Part shown: positions 26,564 through 35,063 of the stretch, in pieces
How positions within the stretch are numbered: the first letter of the stretch is position 1
Layout of the letters: every line of letters begins with the position of its first letter
Assembly (NCBI GenBank): GCA_036960175.1
Contig: JBALWH010000008.1
Span: 1 to 64,000 of the forward strand
DNA from: Motiliproteus sp036960175
Lineage (GTDB): Bacteria; Pseudomonadota; Gammaproteobacteria; Pseudomonadales; Balneatricaceae
Length of the DNA: 64,000 nucleotides
Direction: 5' to 3'
Translations under genes and position numbers: made by a program
Notes under the pieces: generated by a model
What the model saw: the letters and a program-made list of their open reading frames with translations, nothing else
Told to the model about the DNA's origin: nothing
Databases searched by the model: none

Positions 26564-27838
26564 TCAGGAATCCCCGCTGGATGAGTCTTTATACAGAATT
26601 AACTTGGTTGGACCAGTCTCGGTAGTTGGTACTGGCCCGAAACTACCATCGGCATTACAGACATCGACGAACTCTCCGTATAGTTGCGCCTGATTGCCCT
26701 GTTGCTCCACCGGCTGAACCAGAAAGAAGCAGCCAAAACCCCAGATATCAACAAAATCCCGGCCATTAGTGGTGCCGTTGCAGTCGCCAATGGGAATCAC
26801 CAGCACGCGCTTATAAGGCTCACCATTAGGTACACAGCTGTATTGGGGGGTACCCGCACCACCGCAGGCTTTGCTTTCAATATCATAGTCGCTATAACGA
26901 AACAGGGTGTCTGGCTCCACTATATTGTCATTGGCATCCAGTGAGATACCCGGGGTTTCGTAATGCACCACCCGATCGGGGGGATAGAGCTCAGGAGGAG
27001 ACAGGTTTCCGCCACCATGCATATCAAAACGGTTGTTAAACCCCTGCACCGTGGGTCCGACCTTGTTACCGGGTTCAAGCAAAATTTCGGTGGTATCTTC
27101 ACTGCTGGGGTCGGCATCGGCAGTTATACAGAAGGTTTCCCCACCGGCAGCCGCTTTACGAAAGACACTACCCCCGACGCCGTCAATAGCCAGAATCTGG
27201 AAATTCCCCGGACCCACGGTTGTGCCGTCGTTAGCGGCAATCTTCAAGACGGTCAGCTGCCCATTATCGTAACCATAATTCTCGGCGTCTTCATCGCCGC
27301 AGGCCATTACCGGGGCGATATCACAGACCTCTTCATCGAGCACCGGACTTTCCCCCGCCACGGCGCTGGCGGCCACAGACTTATCAGTGAAGCCAACAAC
27401 CTGACTCAACCAGACCTGCAGATCAAAACTATCCACTCTGACCCGCACAAAGGCGGGATCGGTGAGACTGCCATCCGGTGTAAAGGGGTCAATGCTATCG
27501 GAAAATTCGACAACAACGGCTATATCGCCAGCAGAATAAGCATCCCCCAGTTCCTGATTACCGGTGGCTGCGGCATTGAGGGCAAAGGTAGCCACCGCTT
27601 CGCTCTCGGCCGTGATAACGTTCTCACCCATGGCTAAAGCTTTAGCGGCACTCAGGGCAGAAGCATCCACGACATTTTGCAAGCGCGTTTTACTCAGCAG
27701 CATATGGCCGCCGTCTAAGGCAAGCCCGGCTAAGGCCAGCAACGCCACCATACTGATCGCCACTATCGCCACAATACTGCCCTGTTGACGGTGCAGGGGC
27801 TGCGGACGGTTAGTTACCGACATTGATGTGAATTTCAT
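26564..27838 (-). CDS. tadG: TadG-like pilus assembly protein
   Basis: A 424-residue protein with the TadG N-terminus: QQGSIVAIVAISMVALLALAGLALDGGHMLLSKTRLQNVVDASALSAA (one TM helix at about 19-42 with the following amphipathic helix). The long periplasmic part has several Cys residues but no clear vWA metal site. GGAG lies 8 nt before the ATG at 27838, inside the upstream lipoprotein gene, which it overlaps by 29 nt in another frame. TadG is a pseudopilin-like accessory factor of Flp pili. Confidence 0.85.
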   Translation of the reverse strand: MKFTSMSVTNRPQPLHRQQGSIVAIVAISMVALLALAGLALDGGHMLLSKTRLQNVVDASALSAAKALAMGENVITAESEAVATFALNAAATGNQELGDAYSAGDIAVVVEFSDSIDPFTPDGSLTDPAFVRVRVDSFDLQVWLSQVVGFTDKSVAASAVAGESPVLDEEVCDIAPVMACGDEDAENYGYDNGQLTVLKIAANDGTTVGPGNFQILAIDGVGGSVFRKAAAGGETFCITADADPSSEDTTEILLEPGNKVGPTVQGFNNRFDMHGGGNLSPPELYPPDRVVHYETPGISLDANDNIVEPDTLFRYSDYDIESKACGGAGTPQYSCVPNGEPYKRVLVIPIGDCNGTTNGRDFVDIWGFGCFFLVQPVEQQGNQAQLYGEFVDVCNADGSFGPVPTTETGPTKLILYKDSSSGDS

Positions 27839-28082
27839 TGTTAATCTCCGCAGGCTTAGAGACGTGTGCTCTGAATACTTCCATAATCACTTCCCCCTGC
27901 TCACCATCCAACTTGGCAGTGCTTTGCAACGGCGGCACCGAATCCAGCGGTCGCTCCGTTTGTAGTCTGACTAGATTGTCGACCGATGCTCCAGAGGGAG
28001 GCAGATAACCCGTTGAGGAACAGCCGCTCAGCAACACGATGATCAGCGTGATCAAAAGGGTCTTAACGTTTGATAAAATCAT
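27810..28082 (-). CDS. Small lipoprotein within the Tad operon
   Basis: A 90-residue protein with a clear lipoprotein signal: VKTLLITLIIVLLSGC, with lipobox LLSGC and Cys21. The mature part is short, polar and probably disordered (SSTGYLPPSGAS...), ending in INNEIHINVGN. I do not recognise a family. Its place between secretin and tadG suggests a secretin-associated lipoprotein, possibly doing an RcpB-like job, since no RcpB is otherwise present. Its 3' end overlaps tadG by 29 nt. Confidence 0.75.
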   Translation of the reverse strand: MILSNVKTLLITLIIVLLSGCSSTGYLPPSGASVDNLVRLQTERPLDSVPPLQSTAKLDGEQGEVIMEVFRAHVSKPAEINNEIHINVGN

Positions 28083-28141
28083 GGTTCAACCCCATAAGTT
28101 TGATGGCACCCGCAATTGGGTGCGGTTAACTAAGTACCTTT

Positions 28142-29719
28142 TTATTGAATGCTATGACCAAATTGACTCTCACTGCCTCCCAAGTTGCCCGACGAAGTTT
28201 TAGCTTGTTGCGTTTCCTCACCCTGTCTCTTTTCGGCAGACCTATGGTTTTTTCCAAGCAGATAAAAATCAACATCACTGGGCTCCATATGGCCATCGGT
28301 TGGTAACGTCAAATCACCCCGTCTAACCGGCTTGGCAATTTCAGGCGTCACCAAAATAACCAGTTCCGTAGTGCCTTTCTCATATTCCTGGCTACGAAAC
28401 AGATGCCCCAATACTGGTAGGTCACCTAACCCAGGAAACTTCTCGATCAAATCACGAGTACTCTCATTCATCAGTCCGGCGATACCGATGGTCTGGCCAT
28501 TAGCTAGTTCAACCGTGGAGCTCGCGCTACGCATACTCAGCGATGGAACCACGAAGATGCCATTAGAATTACTCGGCGTCAGATTAAGGCCGCTATTGGA
28601 TACCAGCTCACTGACGCTGATATTGAGCTTGAGGTTAATCCTGCCGGAGTCCAGCACCACCGGTAAGAATTTCAACCCGACACCGAACTCCTTAAATTCG
28701 ATGGTTACGCTGCCCTCATCTCCGGGAACCGGGATAGGAAATTCGCCGCCGGAAAGAAATTCAGCTTCCTGCCCGGATAAAGTGGTCAGCGTAGGCTCGG
28801 CGAGAACGGTGGCGGTACCGTTATTTTTTGCAGCATCAATCGCCATGTTAAACAGGAAGTCTCCATTCATATAACTGGCAAAAATGCCTTTATCCGCGAT
28901 GGCCATGTTATTCGGTGAAAAACGATCGATTGCCGGACCAACAATACCGCCTTGACCAAAGGCTAGCTCATTGAAACCAGCGGTATTAACAAAGTCTGGG
29001 AAAGTCGCACCACCATTAACAGCACCTATCTGAAACTTGCTGCCGGCACCGATGGCATTGAATTTTATGCCCAGTCTTCGTAATACAGAGCGGTTCATCT
29101 CAGCAACAGTGACCTTAACCATCACCTGCTGGCCACCGCCAACATTGAGCAGGTTGATCACCTCACCGGTTTCTTCCTTCTCTACGCGCTTAGCCTGTTG
29201 GGAAAAACTCTTGGCTACCTTAAGCGCCGTATTCAGTGCCCCTAGACTGGAGACCTCACCACTGAGCACAATAGCCCCCTGCGAGCTGTTAACCTGGATA
29301 TTCTCTCCTGGCAATAACTTATGCAGTTTCGATTTCAGGCTGTTCAGATCATGGGTGACTTCAACATCGATACTACGAATCAGGTTGTTGCCCTTATCCC
29401 ACAACAACACATTGGTGGTCCCCAGTCCTTTGCCCAACAGATAGAGTTGTTGTGACTTCATGATCAGCAAGTCGGCAATTTCTGGATTGCCCACCGATAC
29501 CTTCGTCACCGGTCGATTCAGCTTAATAATTCTGGATTTATAGATCGGAATCTTAAATTCGTCGATATTGCCGTTAAATATACCCAGTTGGCCGCTCTGT
29601 CCCTGGCCATAAAGCACCTGGGGAATCCACATTGCCATCCAGGTCAAGCAAATAAGGCATAGCCTTACCCGGCTACTACTTACTTGGCTACTGCGGGGAT
29701 TTCTGCGTGACTGTATCAT
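28142..29719 (-). CDS. rcpA: RcpA/CpaC outer-membrane secretin of the Tad system
   Basis: A 525-residue protein. A long signal peptide (LCLICLTWMAMWIPQVLYGQ) is followed by the secretin N-domain (VTKVSVGNPEIADLLIMKSQ, about 65-130), a BON-like segment (NSSQGAIVLSGEVSSLGAL) and the C-terminal secretin domain with VLAEPTLTTLSGQEAEFLSGGEFPIPV and ELVILVTPEI. It forms the outer-membrane pore for the Flp pilus. AGGG lies about 8 nt ahead of the ATG. Confidence 0.93.
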   Translation of the reverse strand: MIQSRRNPRSSQVSSSRVRLCLICLTWMAMWIPQVLYGQGQSGQLGIFNGNIDEFKIPIYKSRIIKLNRPVTKVSVGNPEIADLLIMKSQQLYLLGKGLGTTNVLLWDKGNNLIRSIDVEVTHDLNSLKSKLHKLLPGENIQVNSSQGAIVLSGEVSSLGALNTALKVAKSFSQQAKRVEKEETGEVINLLNVGGGQQVMVKVTVAEMNRSVLRRLGIKFNAIGAGSKFQIGAVNGGATFPDFVNTAGFNELAFGQGGIVGPAIDRFSPNNMAIADKGIFASYMNGDFLFNMAIDAAKNNGTATVLAEPTLTTLSGQEAEFLSGGEFPIPVPGDEGSVTIEFKEFGVGLKFLPVVLDSGRINLKLNISVSELVSNSGLNLTPSNSNGIFVVPSLSMRSASSTVELANGQTIGIAGLMNESTRDLIEKFPGLGDLPVLGHLFRSQEYEKGTTELVILVTPEIAKPVRRGDLTLPTDGHMEPSDVDFYLLGKNHRSAEKRQGEETQQAKTSSGNLGGSESQFGHSIQ

Positions 29720-29809
29720 CTCGATTCCCTCATATCGGTCAATCTTCCTTGATCAGCAAAAACTGCATCCAAGGCTTGCCTTTCTGGGTTACCCATGTCT
29801 TTTTAACGA

Positions 29810-30598
29810 TTACAGAGACACTTTGGTTTTCTTCGCCTCAACACCTCGAATCACGGTCACTGAGCTGCTGGAGACTGTTCTTACCCTTGCTCGCCGCTTG
29901 GCCTTTTTAACGACAGGCGCCGCTTTGGCAACCTCTTTTGCCTTGATCAAATCATCCAAAGGATTCCTCAAGGTCAGCTGAATATTGCCTTCATCTCGAG
30001 CCTTCATCAGGCTTTCCGCCTGCAATGGCGTAACCTCCAGGGTAACCGCCCGAACCACCACCGGATCGTTTTTATCCGTTCTGGCTTTCTGATCGACGGC
30101 TAACACTTTTATATCTTGCAAGACAGTTCGGCTGATGACATTGCTCTTAATTTTCCGCGTAGCAATAATATCGACCCGGTTGCCCGGTAGCAGGAATCCC
30201 GCCACCCCGATAACATCGTTAACTCGGACGGTGACGGCACGCATACTCGGTTCAATCAGGGCAGCCAAAGTGCTTCCAGCCACGTGCTCGGTTATGCGCC
30301 TAGAATTGATTATCTCGCCACTTAGCAGATTCTGGTTGGCTACTTTCCCCTCGACCTCTTCAATCGTCATCAGCGATCCTTCTGGAATACCCTTTGGATC
30401 GACATGGATAATCTTGACATGGTGGCTTTCCAATTTTTGACCGTAAGGCACGTCCATGGAGGCCACCACCACCGGTAAGCGATCATCGGCAACTAACGCC
30501 GGTTGTTGATTCTGTAGCCAACTATTGGCAACCATCGCTGCGCCAAAGGCGAGCCCCCCTGAAATCAGTAATAATAATAGCGTCCTTCCCTTAAACAT
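29810..30598 (-). CDS. rcpC: RcpC/CpaB pilus assembly protein
   Basis: A 262-residue protein with an N-terminal TM anchor (TLLLLLISGGLAFGAAMVANSWL), an SAF domain (VPYGQKLESHHVKIIHV, about 50-115) and the CpaB/RcpC core (MRAVTVRVNDVIGVAGFLLPGNRVDII, about 135-165). The C-terminus is basic. It acts in the periplasm beside the secretin. GAGGAGG lies 6 nt ahead of the ATG. It is 38 bp after the AAA ATPase gene and 90 bp before rcpA. Confidence 0.92.
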   Translation of the reverse strand: MFKGRTLLLLLISGGLAFGAAMVANSWLQNQQPALVADDRLPVVVASMDVPYGQKLESHHVKIIHVDPKGIPEGSLMTIEEVEGKVANQNLLSGEIINSRRITEHVAGSTLAALIEPSMRAVTVRVNDVIGVAGFLLPGNRVDIIATRKIKSNVISRTVLQDIKVLAVDQKARTDKNDPVVVRAVTLEVTPLQAESLMKARDEGNIQLTLRNPLDDLIKAKEVAKAAPVVKKAKRRARVRTVSSSSVTVIRGVEAKKTKVSL

Positions 30599-30636
30599 GA
30601 TGACCTCCTCAATACCGCAATAAGGGTATTGATGGA

Positions 30637-32058
30637 CTAGTTAATTATTTCATCCATACGTACAAAGTAAGTGTTCCACGCCCAAGTCATAAGCTCCGGC
30701 GTCAGCTCACTTTCCTGCCCTTGAAAACGTAGCCGGTCCATAGCAATTCCCAATAAGTCCCGAGGGTGGCAGGGACAAAGAGGGACCTGCCTGGGTCGAT
30801 GTAGATCGTTGATAACGAAATCCACCAAACCGGATACAAATTTGATGTTCTTTTCTGCACAGACTTGTAGCCATATCTCCTCATATTCCTGAGGATTTAC
30901 ATAAGAGAAATGGATTTTGTAGCCAATCCGTCGCAGAAAAGCTTCATCGGCTAGCTCCAACGGATTGATGTTTGATGAGAACACTAGCACCTGATCAAAC
31001 GGGGTTTGAAAATGACGTCCAGCGCCGAGACTCAGGTAGTCGTGCTTATCTTCCAGCGGCACAATCCAACGATTGAATATCTGCTTGGGAGAGGCGTGTT
31101 GGCGCCCCATATCATCGATGATAAATATCCCGTTATTGGCCTTCAGTTGCAGCGGAGCACGATATTCTCTGGTAGCCGCGTCATAAAATATGTCCAACAT
31201 ATCCATACTGAGTTCACCACCGGTAATCACCACCGGCCGCTGACAAAGCGCAAACCGGGGGTCATGTCCGCTCTCCCGCATACTATGAGCCCCGTCAACC
31301 GCAGCTTCCTCAGCAATCTGATGATGAATAAGGGGATCAAAGAGTTGCACCACCTGCTCATTAACATAGAGCGCATGGGGAATCAGACAGCTGTCGCCAA
31401 ACAGGCGACACAGACGTTGACTAAGATAGGTTTTACCGGTTCCTGCGGGGCCGTATATAAAAATTGAACGACCGGAAATAACTGCTGGCCCCATTTGATC
31501 CAGAATTTCTTTACGAACGACAATACTTTCATAGGCTTGGTCAACGCTAGACCGAGTCACCGTAGTTTGATGAATACTCTGGGCGGCGACAATATGGCGA
31601 TAGTGATCCAGGGTAATGGGGGCCGGTCCTACATAGCCCCGTTGATTGATCGCATCCAGCGCCACGTGGCGCCCGCGATCAGTCAAGGTATAGGGTATGC
31701 CGGACTGATCAGACTGCTGCCCTAAAATTTCAACCAAGGCTTCTTTGCGAAGAAAATGCAGTAAAGGCTCAATGATCGAGCCTCTAAGAGCAAGCTTCTC
31801 CACGAGCTGGCGGAGTGTTTGAACCCCCGAGCTATAGAGGTGCTTAGTCACCAGTTCGGCCAGAAAACGCTCTTCCAGGCCGGTTTCCTGCAGGGTCTGT
31901 GGCTTTGGGGCCAGCGATACGGCCTGCAGGGGCTGTGGCTTTTGGGCCTGCGCTGCAACCTGCTGAGGCTCGTCGTCTGTGGAAGCTACAGCGAGTGTGC
32001 CAGCGCCTGTTTCTTCGCTAGGTTTGTGATCCAAAAAATCGAAGAAAGAGTTATCCAT
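30637..32058 (-). CDS. AAA ATPase with N-terminal winged-helix-like region, in the Tad operon
   Basis: A 473-residue soluble protein that is not a core Tad component. Residues 1-55 are disordered and contain a Lys-Pro-Gln repeat (QKPQPLQAVSLAPKPQTLQE). A helical region with LRQLVEKLALRGSIIEPLLH and TLTDRGRHVA looks like a winged helix. The AAA module has Walker A FIYGPAGTGKTYLSQRL, Walker B NGIFIIDDMGRQ and sensor VLVFSSNINP. The C-terminal part is RRIGYKIHFSYVNPQEYEEIW and onwards. Its ATG overlaps the tadV stop by one base (TGATG), so it is translated with it. I do not know its role; a chaperone or remodeller of the Tad machine is a reasonable guess. Confidence 0.75.
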   Translation of the reverse strand: MDNSFFDFLDHKPSEETGAGTLAVASTDDEPQQVAAQAQKPQPLQAVSLAPKPQTLQETGLEERFLAELVTKHLYSSGVQTLRQLVEKLALRGSIIEPLLHFLRKEALVEILGQQSDQSGIPYTLTDRGRHVALDAINQRGYVGPAPITLDHYRHIVAAQSIHQTTVTRSSVDQAYESIVVRKEILDQMGPAVISGRSIFIYGPAGTGKTYLSQRLCRLFGDSCLIPHALYVNEQVVQLFDPLIHHQIAEEAAVDGAHSMRESGHDPRFALCQRPVVITGGELSMDMLDIFYDAATREYRAPLQLKANNGIFIIDDMGRQHASPKQIFNRWIVPLEDKHDYLSLGAGRHFQTPFDQVLVFSSNINPLELADEAFLRRIGYKIHFSYVNPQEYEEIWLQVCAEKNIKFVSGLVDFVINDLHRPRQVPLCPCHPRDLLGIAMDRLRFQGQESELTPELMTWAWNTYFVRMDEIIN

Positions 32059-32633
32059 CACAGCGCCCTTCCATCACTAATAATGCTAAAAAAACCGGGA
32101 TAGTAGTAGTAGACAACGATCACCGTACCGATGGCGATGGCCCCAGCAAGCGGAAAACGATGGGCTGCGGCCTCACCCGGTGCGGGGGGGATATAGATCC
32201 AGCGTCCGGTGACCGATAATGCCTTAACCATCTGTGTGTAACGTCCAAGGTAAGCCCGTCCCCCTCCTTTTAGGAGCAGATAACCAACCCCCAAAATAGT
32301 CGCTGCATTGATGGAAAAGACCACTGCCATCAATGCTTGAATAGGGTCTAAAAAAGAACCGATGGTCGCCATCAACTTAACGTCCCCGGCTCCGAGTCCG
32401 CCCATAATATACAGGGGTAAAAAAACAAAAAAACCAACGCACATGCCGCCTAGTCCCTGTAATAGGCCCGAAATACCGAGATAGTGGTAACGTACCGCAA
32501 AAGCCAACAACAGGCCCCAAATCACCAACGTGTTAGGAATTCGACATTGGGCCAGGTCGATTAGCGCGGCCATCACTACCAGCAATAGCAGAAAAAATAT
32601 AAGCGCTGTTGGAACCGCTTGGTACGCAATCAT
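32058..32633 (-). CDS. tadV: TadV prepilin peptidase
   Basis: A 191-residue, six-helix aspartic protease of the A24 family. The two catalytic aspartates are in AALIDLAQCRIPN and in GGLGAGDVKLMA. It removes the leader of Flp and of the TadE/F pseudopilins and lacks the N-methylation domain of PilD. The ATG at 32633 is preceded by GAGG at 8 nt; an upstream ATG at 32669 in the same frame has no such site and would add 12 residues. The gene begins 105 bp after flp, beyond a strong hairpin. Confidence 0.9.
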   Translation of the reverse strand: MIAYQAVPTALIFFLLLLVVMAALIDLAQCRIPNTLVIWGLLLAFAVRYHYLGISGLLQGLGGMCVGFFVFLPLYIMGGLGAGDVKLMATIGSFLDPIQALMAVVFSINAATILGVGYLLLKGGGRAYLGRYTQMVKALSVTGRWIYIPPAPGEAAAHRFPLAGAIAIGTVIVVYYYYPGFFSIISDGRAL

Positions 32634-32673
32634 CAATAAACCCTCAAAAATCCCGACTTCGCCAGTCATCAGG

Positions 32674-32693
32674 TGCGGGGCCGAGGCCCCGCA
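32674..32693 (-). terminator. GC-rich hairpin between flp and tadV (attenuator or mRNA-stabilising element)
   Basis: TGCGGGGCC and GGCCCCGCA are perfect inverted repeats separated by two bases, so the stem is at least seven GC-rich pairs. It lies 45 bp after the flp stop. No T-run follows on the minus strand, so it is unlikely to be a full rho-independent terminator. It could limit read-through or protect the flp message and so give far more pilin than machinery. Confidence 0.6.
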
Positions 32694-32738
32694 TACAAAT
32701 ACCGCCCAGCGATGCTGCTGAGATGATTACCTAAGAGC

Positions 32739-32921
32739 TTATGGGATAGGGACTATCGCGGCTGCTAAGGCATTAATACCTAATGCGACCTGTTGTCCTA
32801 AGTTGGTAAATGCCAAGACTGAACCGGCTACAATCAAGCTACCGGCAACTGCATACTCAACCGTTTCCAACCCCTCTTCGTCGCGTAGGAAGGTAACAAT
32901 GGCTTGTTTTAGATCTTTCAT
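32739..32921 (-). CDS. flp: Flp/Fap major pilin precursor
   Basis: A 60-residue prepilin. The leader ends in RDEEG and the mature protein begins LETVEYAVAGSLI, so cleavage follows Gly17 and Glu is at +5 with Tyr at +6, the Flp motif. The mature chain is 43 residues with one hydrophobic helix. I chose the ATG at 32921, with AGGG 8 nt upstream, over the ATG at 32936 and the open frame from 32942. It is the first gene of the operon, behind an operator-bearing promoter, and is followed by a hairpin, which fits strong separate expression. Confidence 0.93.
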   Translation of the reverse strand: MKDLKQAIVTFLRDEEGLETVEYAVAGSLIVAGSVLAFTNLGQQVALGINALAAAIVPIP

Positions 32922-32997
32922 GATGAATTCCCTCATGGTCAATTAGTTCCCCATCAACACCTCACACAACTACCCTGTGATGCGAAGATACTATTGA

Positions 32998-33060
32998 ATT
33001 GTAGGAAGGTCGCTGATGCTTTGTTGGTAGTATCTTGCCGAAGATATGGAGTATGTTGGT
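32998..33060 (-). promoter_or_regulatory. flp/tad operon promoter with paired 16-bp operator repeats
   Basis: Read on the minus strand: ACCAACATACTCCATA (33060-33045), 5 bp, GGCAAGATACTACCAA (33039-33024), 20 bp, and -10 TACAAT (33003-32998). The repeats run in the same direction with a 21-bp period. The -35 position reads CAACAA, so an activator is probably needed. Transcription would begin near 32991, giving a leader of about 70 nt before flp. A third, inverted and weaker copy (13 of 16 consensus positions) lies over the start site at 32982-32997. Confidence 0.65.
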
Positions 33061-33209
33061 AAAAACGGTCAAAAGAGAAAACTGGGGGACTGGGCCGATT
33101 TCCGGTAAAACAACGTCGAAATTTTACTGCAACTTAGGATGCTCAACGGCAAAAATATTAACCACGCAAGCGGTTATAAGTTCCTAGGTCACGGCCCATC
33201 GTTCATATC

Positions 33210-33821
33210 CTATTCATGAGTACCGCAGGTTAGTTCCGCGACGAAATGCAACGACCGTTCGAAAAACAGATTGGCTGGCCAGGGGTATAAACCCAAACGG
33301 GTATTCCAACTGTGCACTGACAGGTCCAGATTGCCGAAGGCCTCCCGCCACTGTCGCTCGGACCAGTAATTATAGGGCAGAGCAACACCCTGATGACTGT
33401 TTCCGACCCAGTCCATAAACAGCAAGGTCTGTTTTGCCAGCAGCGCATCCTGACAATGGTCCTTGATCAGTACGCTGTTGCTTGAGACCCGTTTGGCTTC
33501 CTGCAACAGCTCATTGGGCTCGACGGTGTGATGCAGAACATCGACAAGAATAACTGCATCGAAAGAGCCGGATTCGTAGGGTATGCAATGGCCGTCAAAA
33601 ATCGAGACCGGCACATGGGTCTTGTTTCTTATCAAAACATCGATACCGTTGATGGTCAGATCGGGGCGTTTCTGTTTTATCAGACTGGAAATAAGCCCAT
33701 CGCCGCAACCGACATCCAAGACCCTGGCATTCATCGGTAATAATGAAATCAACCACTGCGACAACACCTTTACCCGACGCTGAAAAACACAGCGATTATG
33801 AGCTTTCTCAAGTGTGTTCAT
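33210..33821 (-). CDS. Class I SAM-dependent methyltransferase
   Basis: A 203-residue soluble protein with a Methyltransf_11-type fold. Motif I is RVLDVGCGDGLISSLI, the acidic loop is INGIDVLIR, and FDAVILVDVLHHTVEP marks motif II. Its ATG overlaps the stop of the GT2 gene (ATGA), so it is cotranslated with that enzyme. Such pairs often make or modify lipid-linked sugars; the substrate is unknown. It is the last gene of the operon that starts at 37001, and 268 bp separate it from the flp promoter region. Confidence 0.85.
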   Translation of the reverse strand: MNTLEKAHNRCVFQRRVKVLSQWLISLLPMNARVLDVGCGDGLISSLIKQKRPDLTINGIDVLIRNKTHVPVSIFDGHCIPYESGSFDAVILVDVLHHTVEPNELLQEAKRVSSNSVLIKDHCQDALLAKQTLLFMDWVGNSHQGVALPYNYWSERQWREAFGNLDLSVHSWNTRLGLYPWPANLFFERSLHFVAELTCGTHE

Positions 33822-35002
33822 GTTCTTGCCAACCCTAATACGCTCATAAAAAAGCTCAGGAACATCACTTGAATACCGGTTGCCAGTGCGGTTAAAGAAG
33901 GAATGGTTAATCGCATCATGGTTACCGGGTCCAGAGGTCCAAAGTCATTACCGATCCAGAGGGTAAACGCATAGCTGGAGCCGATAAATCCGCATAGTGC
34001 GATGGCTAGGCCGGCGAGCAAGCCCCGCTCTAGGGTGAACTTGTCCAGGAAACTCTGTATCCGCTCACTGGCGGGAATAATCTTGGCACCGATGGAGAAC
34101 ACCTTGGCGAAGAGCCCGAAACTCGTGACCTGTAATCCAACAATGGTCATCACTGCGGCATATAGCATGGTATGAATATCAAAGGTTACATTATGGATTG
34201 TTTGAGGCCCGGGCAGCAGCCAGGTGATTAGCGATAGTCCGGTCAGCAGCAACAACATCCCGGGGTAGAAAAACAGCCAGCGGGGACTATAGATCATCAA
34301 GAACCGAAGATGGCGCCAACCATCTCGCCAGCTCCTAAGATGAGGTGGGTGACTACGGCCGTCAGGAGACAAGATGGTCGGCACTTCCGTTATACGTAAC
34401 TTATGCAACGTTGCCTTTACCACCATTTCGCTGGCAAATTCCATTCCAGTAGTCTGCAAATTCAAACTCTTAATTTTTGTTCGATTAAACCCTCTGAGGC
34501 CGCAATGAAAATCTTTTACCGGGCTACGAAAAAATAATCGCCCGATACCGCTAAGCACCGGATTACCGAGGTAGCGGTGAAGCGCCGGCATTGCGCCTTG
34601 CCTAATTCCACCTTTAAAGCGATTGCCCATTACCAGATCAAAGCCTTCTCTGAGCTTGGTGAGAAAAGGTAAAAGAGCGCTGAAGTCATAACTGTCATCA
34701 GCATCAGCAAAGATCACATATTTGCCTGCCGCTTCCTTTATTCCGCCCTGCAGAGCGGCACCATAGCCGCGGGTCGATACCTGCTGAACCCGCGCACCGA
34801 ATGCTCGCGCGATGTCCTGAGAACCATCGGTACTGCCGTTATCCGCCACAATGACTTCAGCGCAAAGATGATGGAATTCAATAAACGACTGTGCCTTTGC
34901 AATACAGATACCTAGCGTTTCCGCTTCATTCAAGCACGGCATAATAATCGACAATTCACAGTCGTCGCTGGAGCAAGCAGCGGATATAGGTGAGTTTTCC
35001 AT
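33818..35002 (-). CDS. GT2 family (DPM1-like) glycosyltransferase with C-terminal membrane domain
   Basis: A 394-residue protein. The GT2 domain has LSIIMPCLNEAETLG, IVADNGSTDGSQDIA, GYGAALQGGI and the DADDSYDF metal-binding motif. Further on, GNPVLSGIGRLFF and KDFHCGLRGFNR are typical of polyprenyl-phosphate glucose or mannose synthases. After residue 240 come about four membrane helices. It probably transfers a sugar to a polyprenyl carrier, supplying the GT-C enzyme encoded just upstream. GAGGAGC lies 8 nt ahead of the ATG. Confidence 0.88.
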   Translation of the reverse strand: MENSPISAACSSDDCELSIIMPCLNEAETLGICIAKAQSFIEFHHLCAEVIVADNGSTDGSQDIARAFGARVQQVSTRGYGAALQGGIKEAAGKYVIFADADDSYDFSALLPFLTKLREGFDLVMGNRFKGGIRQGAMPALHRYLGNPVLSGIGRLFFRSPVKDFHCGLRGFNRTKIKSLNLQTTGMEFASEMVVKATLHKLRITEVPTILSPDGRSHPPHLRSWRDGWRHLRFLMIYSPRWLFFYPGMLLLLTGLSLITWLLPGPQTIHNVTFDIHTMLYAAVMTIVGLQVTSFGLFAKVFSIGAKIIPASERIQSFLDKFTLERGLLAGLAIALCGFIGSSYAFTLWIGNDFGPLDPVTMMRLTIPSLTALATGIQVMFLSFFMSVLGLART

Positions 35003-35063
35003 GACAATAGCTCCTCATACGGAAAAATATTGGACTTGCAAAAACCGACTCTCAATAGTCGTT

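Noticed and set aside
33024..33039. TTGGTAGTATCTTGCC on the plus strand looks like a sigma-54 -24/-12 promoter
   Set aside because: GG and GC are 9 bp apart, not 10; it points away from flp and towards the 3' part of the neighbouring operon; and it matches the paired repeat instead.
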